A stretch of 64,000 nt of DNA, from contig NZ_CP031230.1 in assembly GCF_003351785.1 (NCBI RefSeq), positions 3,138,501 through 3,202,500 on the forward strand. Direction: 5' to 3'. Shown in pieces: positions 53,476 to 60,184 of this stretch. The stretch comes from Sporosarcina sp. PTS2304 (lineage in GTDB: Bacteria > Bacillota > Bacilli > Bacillales_A > Planococcaceae). The translations under genes were made by a program, and so were the position numbers. How positions within the stretch are numbered: the first letter of the stretch is position 1; every line of letters begins with the position of its first letter. The notes under the pieces were generated by a model. It ran no database searches. It saw only the letters and a program-made list of their open reading frames with translations, and was not told the origin of the DNA.

Positions 53476-53664
53476 ATGTTAAAAAAGGTTGTTAAGTATT
53501 GGTTAACCACTTGTTTAATTTTCTTAGTACTTATAACCGTTACGCAATGGTTATTTGATCCAGAGATTAGATGGGTTCAGAATATTAAAGTTGCTATTAT
53601 TGCATATTTATTTCTTGTAGTTATTGATTTGATTATCAAATCATTAGCAAAAGCTAGAAAATAA
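53476..53664 (+). CDS. Small two-helix membrane protein, distant paralogue of 13835 and 42768
   Basis: This 62-residue protein has PEIRWVQNIKVAI in the same position as STSEIxWxENIM of the two paralogues. AAGGGGATTGGG lies upstream of the ATG. Function unknown. Confidence 0.65.
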   Translation: MLKKVVKYWLTTCLIFLVLITVTQWLFDPEIRWVQNIKVAIIAYLFLVVIDLIIKSLAKARK

Positions 53665-53758
53665 ATGTTTGGCTGTTAAACTTTCGGGCGCATTCACGGA
53701 ATAAAAACGCGTCCCACTATTATTTTTCCGCACAGATTATATAAACGGAGGTATAAAA

Positions 53759-53845
53759 ATGTGGATGTTTTTGGTGGCACTAGTCATTTCGTTAGGAGTG
53801 GCATTTGGATTTTTTGATACTAAAAAGAAAAAAAGTAAATGGTAA
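53759..53845 (+). CDS. 28-residue membrane peptide
   Basis: ATG preceded at 7 nt by GGAGG encodes one helix (MFLVALVISLGVAFGFF) and a strongly basic tail (KKKKSKW). The optimal ribosome site and its place between element C copies like its neighbours support a real gene. Function unknown. Confidence 0.6.
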   Translation: MWMFLVALVISLGVAFGFFDTKKKKSKW

Positions 53846-53852
53846 TGTAACT

Positions 53853-53896
53853 AATGGGCGCGTTTGTAGGACGACACTGTACTAGAATCGGGCCAT
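53853..53896 (+). repeat. Intergenic element C copy
   Basis: GGGCGCGTTTGTAGGACGAC, then CTAGAATCGGGCCATG. Confidence 0.65.
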
Positions 53897-53938
53897 GATT
53901 ATCCAAGAAAAACTATGAAGCTTTCAGGGGGATAATGT

Positions 53939-54328
53939 ATGAAAAGAATTGGGATTATCTTGAGTATAGTTATAGTTATTGCAGCTGTTTTTATATTTGT
54001 AAATAAATCATATTATCCATCCTTGCCAGTTGATAGCCTATCCGCAAGAGAAACAATCGAAAAACTAAATAAGTCTGATGAAAAGATAGTAGAGATTGCA
54101 AAAGATGATAAATCTATTTGGTACATCACAAAAAATGAAGAAGACGGCATTTTAACAGTTGATGAAAATATTAAAAAAATGATTAGTACGAAGGGTTGGG
54201 AGTTTAAAGATAAAATGGGTTCTGGTCTTTTCTTTGAAAAAGATGATGAACAGTTAACCGTTACAACTCAAATGTGGACTAAAAAATATGTTCTTATTCA
54301 GGTACAAAATCAATTTAAAGAAGCTTAA
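53939..54328 (+). CDS. Membrane-anchored protein of unknown function
   Basis: This 129-residue protein has an N-terminal signal anchor (residues 4-22) and an extracytoplasmic alpha/beta domain. No family recognised. GGGGG is 7 nt upstream of the ATG. Confidence 0.68.
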   Translation: MKRIGIILSIVIVIAAVFIFVNKSYYPSLPVDSLSARETIEKLNKSDEKIVEIAKDDKSIWYITKNEEDGILTVDENIKKMISTKGWEFKDKMGSGLFFEKDDEQLTVTTQMWTKKYVLIQVQNQFKEA

Positions 54329-54341
54329 AACATTAAGCAAT

Positions 54342-54390
54342 CAGGGCGCGATTGTCGTACAACGTAGTGCTGCAATCGGGCCAGATTGAT
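54342..54390 (+). repeat. Intergenic element C, best-preserved copy
   Basis: GGCGCGATTG (54345-54354) pairs with CAATCGGGCC (54373-54382) in a 10-bp stem with one mismatch around an 18-nt loop. The copy at 55541-55583 is almost identical. No T run follows, so it is not a standard intrinsic terminator. About 20 related copies occur between genes from 31 to 56.3 kb. Confidence 0.85.
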
Positions 54391-54446
54391 TAAAAAGGGC
54401 TATGGTTAAAGTGAAATACCAAGTAAATAATTTTGGGGGTGTATAA

Positions 54447-54992
54447 GTGAAAAGACGCTATATTACATTGCTGGTTATTTTTATTTTATTAATAGCTGCT
54501 ATATATTTATGGAATGAAAAAAATGAGGAATCAAAGACCCGCAATACAATTTATCTTACACAACTTTCGAAGGACGTTGAATTTCTAACAACTACTGTAA
54601 TGCTTAATTCGATTCCTGACACTTTTGAATTGTATAGTGATGAATTTACAGAGGAAGAATTAAGTCTTTTTAAAAATTCCCTACAGATTATAAATAGGGA
54701 ATTAAGTGTTGCATCAGTAAATATAGAAAAGATTGAAGATATTGATGATAGAGATAATACCCTATCGGAATCAATAGATGAACTTCGTCAATTGTTTTCT
54801 GAAATTCAAGAAGATGCAGGGAAAATAGATAAAGATGTGTTTATTAAAATAAGCGAAATTGCCCCAGATTATTCAAGAAAATTAAATGATCTTTTTTACA
54901 AACCATCGGCAGAAAACATCTTTAAAAAAGGTCCTGATGTGTTAGAAGAAATGAATCAGGAAATTGAAGAACTGATAAAGCAGGATAAATAG
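54447..54992 (+). CDS. Membrane-anchored helical protein
   Basis: This 181-residue protein has an N-terminal anchor helix (residues 6-22) and a long, acidic, helical extracytoplasmic region that may form a coiled coil. The GTG start follows GGGGGTG. Function unknown. A terminator follows. Confidence 0.68.
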   Translation: MKRRYITLLVIFILLIAAIYLWNEKNEESKTRNTIYLTQLSKDVEFLTTTVMLNSIPDTFELYSDEFTEEELSLFKNSLQIINRELSVASVNIEKIEDIDDRDNTLSESIDELRQLFSEIQEDAGKIDKDVFIKISEIAPDYSRKLNDLFYKPSAENIFKKGPDVLEEMNQEIEELIKQDK

Positions 54993-55021
54993 AATTAATC
55001 AATTGGTAGTAATAGTTCAAT

Positions 55022-55057
55022 AATCGGGAGAGTTTCTTTAGAACCTCCCGATTTTTC
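55022..55057 (+). terminator. Intrinsic terminator
   Basis: AATCGGGAG pairs with CTCCCGATT and is followed by TTTC. Confidence 0.8.
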
Positions 55058-55069
55058 TTATTCCAGAAA

Positions 55070-55120
55070 AGGGTGCGATTCTTGTATAAGAGATCTACAC
55101 CCTATTCAATAATGAGACCA
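55070..55120 (+). repeat. Intergenic element C copy
   Basis: GGGTG (55071-55075) pairs with CACCC (55098-55102); CAATAATGAGACCAG follows. The compensated stem bases differ from other copies but still pair. Confidence 0.65.
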
Positions 55121-55157
55121 GATTATTAGAAACAATTTAGGGTTAGGAGGAGACACA

Positions 55158-55349
55158 ATGGACAAATTTCATCGGTCTAGCTTACTGTTAATTATTATTG
55201 TTTCTATAACGGTATTTATATCTACGTATTGGCTAGATTTAGAGATTGGATATGGAATTATACTTTTGATCATAGCTGTTGGCTATACTATTTATCTAAA
55301 TTTTAAAGCACTTAGAAATGAACAAATGAAAGATAAGCAACTTCGATAA
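55158..55349 (+). CDS. Small two-helix membrane protein
   Basis: This 63-residue protein has two helices and a basic C-terminus. TAGGAGGAG lies about 5-6 nt upstream of the ATG. Function unknown. Confidence 0.66.
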   Translation: MDKFHRSSLLLIIIVSITVFISTYWLDLEIGYGIILLIIAVGYTIYLNFKALRNEQMKDKQLR

Positions 55350-55390
55350 TCGGGCGCGATTGCGTTACATGATTTATTCGTAGTAACTTA

Positions 55391-55518
55391 GTTGATCGGA
55401 GCGGAAACCGGCGACTCTGGGAGGATCAGCGGGACAGGTGAAACACCCAGCGAGCGAAGCGAGGGGTGTGGTTCACCGCCCGCCCTCCAGAAAGCGTCCG
55501 GTTGCAGCGCAGATCAAC
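55391..55518 (+). repeat. Repeat family B, copy 4
   Basis: The copy begins GTTGATCGGAGCGGAAACC and ends GCGCAGATCAAC, with an inverted terminal match (GTTGATC/GATCAAC). The centre contains paired AACACCCAGCGAGC and GGGGTGTGGTT. It has split an element C copy: GGGCGCGATT lies just before it at 55353. Confidence 0.78.
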
Positions 55519-55540
55519 GGTTTCAAACCACTATCTAGCT

Positions 55541-55583
55541 ATCGGGCGCGATTGTCGTACAACGTAGTGCTACAATAGGGCCA
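55541..55583 (+). repeat. Intergenic element C copy, near-identical to 54342-54390
   Basis: This shares the arms GGCGCGATTG and CAATAGGGCC and the whole loop with the copy 1.2 kb upstream, which implies recent duplication or strong conservation. Confidence 0.75.
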
Positions 55584-55643
55584 TATCGTTGTATAAACTA
55601 TGATAATTTAATCTAAGAATTTATAACATTTAGGAGGAATCAT

Positions 55644-55859
55644 TTGAAGAACACGAAATTAAGGGTTGCGTGGATTGTTCCAAATATTTTTATTTACCTA
55701 ATGTTTATAGGTGCTTTGATATTTGTGACAATAAATATAAAAGGGATTCAAGAGATTGGTATGACATCACTTTGGATATTTAATTTATTTGTGCTTTTCG
55801 TAGGTTCAGTATTAGGTAGCCTCCGTATCAAGCATTGGATTAAAAATGGAAAAATTTAA
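55644..55859 (+). CDS. Small two-helix membrane protein
   Basis: This 71-residue protein has two helices and a basic end. The TTG start is 6-7 nt after AGGAGG. Function unknown. Confidence 0.66.
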   Translation: MKNTKLRVAWIVPNIFIYLMFIGALIFVTINIKGIQEIGMTSLWIFNLFVLFVGSVLGSLRIKHWIKNGKI

Positions 55860-55947
55860 GAAGGATTATTCAGTTATAGGGCGCGATTTCAGTGTGAATG
55901 ATGTGTCCAGATCACTTAAATAAGCGGAAATTGGAGGTCGGACAGAT

Positions 55948-56193
55948 ATGAAACGAGAGGGAATTGTTAAGTGGTTTAAAGAAGAAAAGGGTTATGGTCG
56001 TATTATGCTTGACGGTGAGGATGGAAATCTCGTTTTTGTTCATTTTAGCTCGATTTCACCTAATGAAGAAGTATTTCCGAACGAATTCAGATATCTTAAG
56101 CAAGGTCAGAAAGTGTCTTTTGATTTAATTGAAAACCCGAATTCTCCTGACCAAAAGCAAGTAGCAGAAAATGTAATCATTATTACGGAGTAA
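55948..56193 (+). CDS. Cold-shock-domain protein, divergent
   Basis: This 81-residue protein has a cold shock domain with KGYGRIML in place of the RNP1 motif KGYGFI and a good RNP2 VFVHFSSI, plus an insertion before the final strand. It should bind RNA or DNA less typically than the Csp at 3123. TGGAGG lies upstream of the ATG. It is part of the small-gene tract. Confidence 0.82.
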   Translation: MKREGIVKWFKEEKGYGRIMLDGEDGNLVFVHFSSISPNEEVFPNEFRYLKQGQKVSFDLIENPNSPDQKQVAENVIIITE

Positions 56194-56208
56194 AAATTTC
56201 TTCACAGC

Positions 56209-56260
56209 AAACGGACGCTGATTGCGTAAAAAGAATCGTGTTCATACCGCAATTGGCCCA
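56209..56260 (+). repeat. Intergenic element C copy
   Basis: GGACGCTGATTGCG, then CCGCAATTGGCCC; ATTGCG pairs with CGCAAT. Confidence 0.55.
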
Positions 56261-56282
56261 TATTGTGAAATGAGGTTAAAAG

Positions 56283-56546
56283 ATGGATTGGAGCGCTCTG
56301 TTTGAAGTTTTACGAAATATATGTATGATTCTATTCATTATGTTTTTTATAATAGATGTTTTTTCAAAAAGGTCTTATAAAGTTCTATACCATATAGCAT
56401 TAACATGTGGAGTCATTTTCTCGGCTTTCATATGGAATTGGGCAATAGGATTCAAAGCGGGGTTTATTGTTCTCTTTTTAATTGTGGCTGTAAAGACAAT
56501 TTCTGATGTTAGAAAAAGAGAGATAGATACTAAAACAGAAGCGTGA
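56283..56546 (+). CDS. Small three-helix membrane protein
   Basis: This 87-residue protein has three hydrophobic helices and a charged tail (RKREIDTKTEA). The ribosome site GAGG lies about 6 nt upstream. Function unknown. Confidence 0.63.
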   Translation: MDWSALFEVLRNICMILFIMFFIIDVFSKRSYKVLYHIALTCGVIFSAFIWNWAIGFKAGFIVLFLIVAVKTISDVRKREIDTKTEA

Positions 56547-56615
56547 AGGTTAGAGAAAACTGTTAAAGTAATTAGGAAACAAATCATCAGTGTTTCAAAA
56601 AAAGGAGGGTGAACT

Positions 56616-56903
56616 ATGGTTCTCTTGTTTTGGCCGTTTATGATTGCTTCTATTATTTTTTCTGTTGTGGCTCTAAGTATGAAAAAGCCACTGTTTCTCG
56701 TAATTTCCTTTGTTTTACTCATTCCTTTTTCGCTTTATTTAGCTGCTACACCGCTATTTAGATGGTGGGGGATCGTTTTGCCTTTCTTTTATCTCGGTTC
56801 AGCTGTAGCGCTTAAGAAAAATATTATGTGGCTATCCGTTTTGCTGATTGTGCCTGTTATCATCATGATTGGTTGGATTGGATATGTTGTGGTAACTCAG
56901 TAA
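56616..56903 (+). CDS. Small multi-helix membrane protein
   Basis: This 95-residue, very hydrophobic protein has about four helices. AAAGGAGGG lies upstream of the ATG. Function unknown. Confidence 0.68.
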   Translation: MVLLFWPFMIASIIFSVVALSMKKPLFLVISFVLLIPFSLYLAATPLFRWWGIVLPFFYLGSAVALKKNIMWLSVLLIVPVIIMIGWIGYVVVTQ

Positions 56904-57066
56904 TGAATAACGCAAATAGCCTATAAAGCATCAAGGACAATTTGACGAACGCTTCCACCATAGCGAAAAAAATATTTGCTCAAATAGTGCCAATACTATT
57001 CGTTTACTGAAGTGTAGAACTTGTATGAACAATGCGTGTGATATATAACTAAAAGAAGGTGAAACT

Positions 57067-57267
57067 ATGAATTTTTTATTGTTGTTTTTGTTTTGGATCG
57101 GCTGGTGCTTCATGCCCATTTGGTGCACAGTTTTTTGTATGAATTTGGTTTCGATAATGAAAAAGGTCAAACACGAGGAAAAAACGACAGCTAATACAGT
57201 GTGGCTTATTATTTCGTTGACGATGATTATGTGGACTACTGCCTCTCAAGCGATGGGCTTCGAGTAA
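57067..57267 (+). CDS. Small two-helix membrane protein
   Basis: This 66-residue protein has two helices joined by KKVKHEEKTT. GAAGG precedes the ATG by about 8 nt. Last gene of the small-gene tract; from here to 57500 I see nothing else. Confidence 0.6.
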   Translation: MNFLLLFLFWIGWCFMPIWCTVFCMNLVSIMKKVKHEEKTTANTVWLIISLTMIMWTTASQAMGFE

Positions 57268-57515
57268 ACGAATGGATGCCAAAAATACATGCAATGCAGC
57301 GCCATATTCGGATCAAATGACGAACTTTACGTATCATGCTGTCCATGCCTTTTTGAAACTGCCGCCACGAATTTTTCCCTCAGCTGTATACTTTCCGTAA
57401 AAAATCACTATATAGGTGAAAAAAAAGGTTTTTTCTTTTTAGACTCTATTTTCCCGTACATATTCATTGTAAAAAATAGGTTCACACGATGTTCGCTGTA
57501 CATAAATAACTGTAG

Positions 57516-57632
57516 CCACATTGACGAGATCCACTTTGACGATGTGGACGTGCCACATTGACGAGATCCATCTTGCCACTTTGACGATGTGGACGTGCCA
57601 CATTGACGAGACCCATCTTGCCACATTGACGA
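57516..57632. repeat. Iteron-like repeat CCACWTTGACGA, six copies
   Basis: Copies start at 57516, 57531, 57553, 57576, 57598 and 57621, so after the first step the spacing is 22-23 nt. CCACATTGACGA and CCACTTTGACGA alternate in part. The reading frames through this stretch are repeat artefacts. It lies between the small-gene tract and the mcrBC operon. Confidence 0.85.
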
Positions 57633-57640
57633 GACCAATA

Positions 57641-57672
57641 ACTTAAGAACTTAAGAACTTAAGAACTTAAGA
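57641..57672. repeat. Tandem 8-bp repeat ACTTAAGA, four copies
   Basis: Four perfect head-to-tail copies of ACTTAAGA follow the iteron-like cluster by 8 nt; each includes the palindrome CTTAAG. Confidence 0.9.
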
Positions 57673-57694
57673 ACTATAAAACATAAAACATATT

Positions 57695-57735
57695 GTCGAG
57701 TTGCCACTCGACGTGATCTCTTTTTATTTATTTTT
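57695..57735 (+). terminator. Possible terminator
   Basis: GTCGAG pairs with CTCGAC; after GTGATCTC comes a long T-rich stretch. The 8-nt gap before the T run makes it weak. Confidence 0.45.
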
Positions 57736-57860
57736 AAAAAAGTTGTCCACCTTTTATGCATAGCTGTCTATCTAGTAAGCAAAAGGTAATAGGCGACATA
57801 CGGTTGTGTACCCCGGTTGCTATATTGGAATGAATGAGGAGAGGGCGGTGGATTCGGTTG

Positions 57861-57971
57861 ATGCGTATGGATAGTGAGGGTGTTTGGAGTGTTGTCTTGA
57901 ATGTCAGAGTGAGTACATTGGGTACTATCGCATTGTACACACTCTGGTACTGTTGGAAAGACGGAATGTGA
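57861..57971 (+). CDS. Possible 36-residue protein
   Basis: ATG preceded by GGCGGTGG encodes a short protein with a semi-hydrophobic end (LGTIALYTLWYCW). It stops 6 nt before the convergent HNH gene's stop. Only weakly supported. Confidence 0.3.
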   Translation: MRMDSEGVWSVVLNVRVSTLGTIALYTLWYCWKDGM

Positions 57972-57976
57972 AATGA

Positions 57977-58825
57977 TTACAGAATACCGTAAAATGAAAG
58001 CAATTCATCTTTTTGGATCAGGATTCCAAACTGTTCGTATTTGTGCTTCCTTCGCTCATACAATGTTTCTACCAGTGGTAATTTTTCATCTTTGATAGCG
58101 TAGTGAATTTGACGATGACAAGTAGGGCATAAACAAGCGATGTTTTCTGCAAAGTCAATTGTATTATGGAATAAGTCTTGTGTGGCCATTGGTAGCAGAT
58201 GATGGCCTTCTACGTATGGTCTGGAATTTTGATCAGTGAATGTTTTGTGGTTTTGATCCATTTCGCAACGCCATCGATGAGCGCTTTTTGATTTTATTGT
58301 TTCTTTTATGTTGCGGGGATAAGCCTGTCTTCCAGCAATTTGTACTTTCCCATAGCGCTCCGTTGCCTCGGAAATGACAGGTAAATCCAAGATCAGCTCT
58401 GATTGCTTCGTAGAGTAAAAGTACTCGTCTACTGCACGATCAATCGGATGTTCTTGCAGCGAATTGCGATGGATGATGTAAGATTGGAAACAATTGATGG
58501 CGGCATTTAGAAAACTGCCTTCAGCTGCGTTAAAGCTTTTGTAGCTCGGAATGTTCCTAAGCTGTTCCACTGCATGATATGCATCGATTGACTCGAACGC
58601 AGGGAAGACAGCATCAAAAATCTCTTCGAAAAAAATGATGCTACGAATCAAGTAGCCAGCATAAGATCGCGCTTTACCACTATCGCCTTTCGATTTGCCG
58701 TCTTTCACAGTCAAATATTCCGCATACAAACGAAAACTTTCCAATTCATCGGCAACCCGTATTCTAGTTTCAATAAATACTTGTTCTTTTGCTTGAATTT
58801 TGCGAAATGGAGAATAGTTAGTCAT
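57977..58825 (-). CDS. HNH endonuclease linked to McrBC
   Basis: This 282-residue protein has an N-terminal helical region (about residues 1-175) and a C-terminal HNH nuclease domain: HRWRCEM near residue 187, VEGHHLLPMA with the His pair near residue 208, and NIACLCPTCHRQIHYA with zinc-binding cysteines near residue 235. It is the third gene of the mcrB-mcrC operon and starts about 50 nt after mcrC. It may be an additional effector cutting modified or foreign DNA. The start at 58825 follows AAGAGG by about 6 nt. Confidence 0.87.
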   Translation of the reverse strand: MTNYSPFRKIQAKEQVFIETRIRVADELESFRLYAEYLTVKDGKSKGDSGKARSYAGYLIRSIIFFEEIFDAVFPAFESIDAYHAVEQLRNIPSYKSFNAAEGSFLNAAINCFQSYIIHRNSLQEHPIDRAVDEYFYSTKQSELILDLPVISEATERYGKVQIAGRQAYPRNIKETIKSKSAHRWRCEMDQNHKTFTDQNSRPYVEGHHLLPMATQDLFHNTIDFAENIACLCPTCHRQIHYAIKDEKLPLVETLYERRKHKYEQFGILIQKDELLSFYGIL

Positions 58826-58876
58826 GTCAAACCTCTTTCTCGGAATACCGTAATCGACACACGCCACTTCAACAGA

Positions 58877-60184
58877 TCACGCGAACTTTTTAGACACTAG
58901 CTCGGCTAGATGGTTCATAGATTTTTCTATCTCATACAAATTAATGAAGAAAATATACATGATGACGGAATCGTGACTTGAAAATTGTATAGGCTCCGAT
59001 TGCACAGGAAAGCCGTTATTCCATGGATAGACGAGAATCACGCATTCCGCATCGTATTTATGATGGTAGGCGAACATTTGGTACATGTCTGCTTGGGAAA
59101 TTCCGTAATTGCTGCGTAGATCATTCTTCAAGATTTTCCATTTTGTATCTAACACGATGCACTTCTCGTTGTGCTCAATGACAATGTCTGGTCGTAATGC
59201 GAAACGTTTTGGTACATCGAATAGTGAATGTGTCCGATCTTGTGTATATATCGCATATATCCTATTATCCATAGTTCGTTTTAAAACGCCGGCAATGTAG
59301 GCCTCGTATACTTTCTCCATAGGAAATAAAAGTGCGTAGGCGACGCTCGTACCGGAAAATGTAGTAAAGCTTTTATTTTGCAGAAAGACTTTGCACCATT
59401 CCAGCACGGTACGGTAGTCTTTCATATTTCTATCATTGGTCAGGGTAGAGAATGCATCATTCGGATTGTAGATTGTCTCTACTTGATCGAAAAATTGTAG
59501 GGCCGATTTGATATCTTTTTTATTCATCGAATGAGACGTTTTGGTTTGTATATGAAGCAAAGCTGTTTTAATCAGCCGATTTTCTGTGCGGTTAAGATCC
59601 AGTTGATCGTACGTTACATGGAATCTTTCTTTATGTGCTAAGTTATAACGAATATGTTGTGTAATATTCAGTTTTCCTTTGTAATACACTTCATTTCCCG
59701 CAAATGCTTGATAGTCTGATTTCAGTCCGCGAGTCAGTAGCCACTTAACTTCTGTAAGAAACATTTGGATGAATAGTTCCAATACATGATGATCAGCAAG
59801 TTGTAAGTTGGCCATAGTAAATTTTTTAAACGGCAAATTAGGCAAATGCATAAGCATAGTAAGAAAGACTCGTTTCGTTTCTTCTTCGGATAGATCAGAA
59901 GCCGGGGAATGAATTTTCGGCAAAATCTCAATTTCTGTACCATTTTTCAGTTTCAATACACCTACGTAATTTTTGGTACGAATGACTTTCCCTATCCCTT
60001 TGACGTTTCCTATAGACAGGAAAGACGCTATATCGTCGGATGTCTCAGAAATCGCAGTGCTGTCTAAAATGAATTGTTCTAGCAGATCAAATGTCACATC
60101 ATCTAGCATATGATAGTTGGCATGATCGACTGAAAGATTTCTTGTGAAGCTGTCGAACTCTTTTACTGTCAGCCGCTTATTCAT
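58877..60184 (-). CDS. mcrC: McrC-family nuclease subunit of a type IV restriction system
   Basis: This 435-residue protein has an N-terminal region that would contact McrB and a C-terminal PD-(D/E)xK nuclease: RPDIVIEH and CIVLDTKWK near residues 355-370. McrC is activated by the McrB motor and cuts DNA carrying modified cytosines. The ATG at 60184 lies 8 nt inside the mcrB 3' end with GGAG upstream, so translation is coupled. The longer frame to 60337 lies inside mcrB and is rejected. Confidence 0.92.
   Translation of the reverse strand: MNKRLTVKEFDSFTRNLSVDHANYHMLDDVTFDLLEQFILDSTAISETSDDIASFLSIGNVKGIGKVIRTKNYVGVLKLKNGTEIEILPKIHSPASDLSEEETKRVFLTMLMHLPNLPFKKFTMANLQLADHHVLELFIQMFLTEVKWLLTRGLKSDYQAFAGNEVYYKGKLNITQHIRYNLAHKERFHVTYDQLDLNRTENRLIKTALLHIQTKTSHSMNKKDIKSALQFFDQVETIYNPNDAFSTLTNDRNMKDYRTVLEWCKVFLQNKSFTTFSGTSVAYALLFPMEKVYEAYIAGVLKRTMDNRIYAIYTQDRTHSLFDVPKRFALRPDIVIEHNEKCIVLDTKWKILKNDLRSNYGISQADMYQMFAYHHKYDAECVILVYPWNNGFPVQSEPIQFSSHDSVIMYIFFINLYEIEKSMNHLAELVSKKFA

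Noticed and set aside
28600-57300. Chromosomal integron with attC sites
   Set aside because: The spacer element lacks the paired RYYYAAC/GTTRRRY core sites, and no IntI-type integrase is visible. A cassette-like origin stays possible but not as a classical integron.
28600-57300. Prophage
   Set aside because: No integrase, terminase, capsid, portal or tail gene was recognised; the genes are all on one strand with separate ribosome sites and are mostly small lipoproteins and membrane proteins.
57408-57638. Minus-strand frames across the CCACWTTGACGA repeats
   Set aside because: They are generated by the repeats, overlap in two frames, and have no ribosome site.
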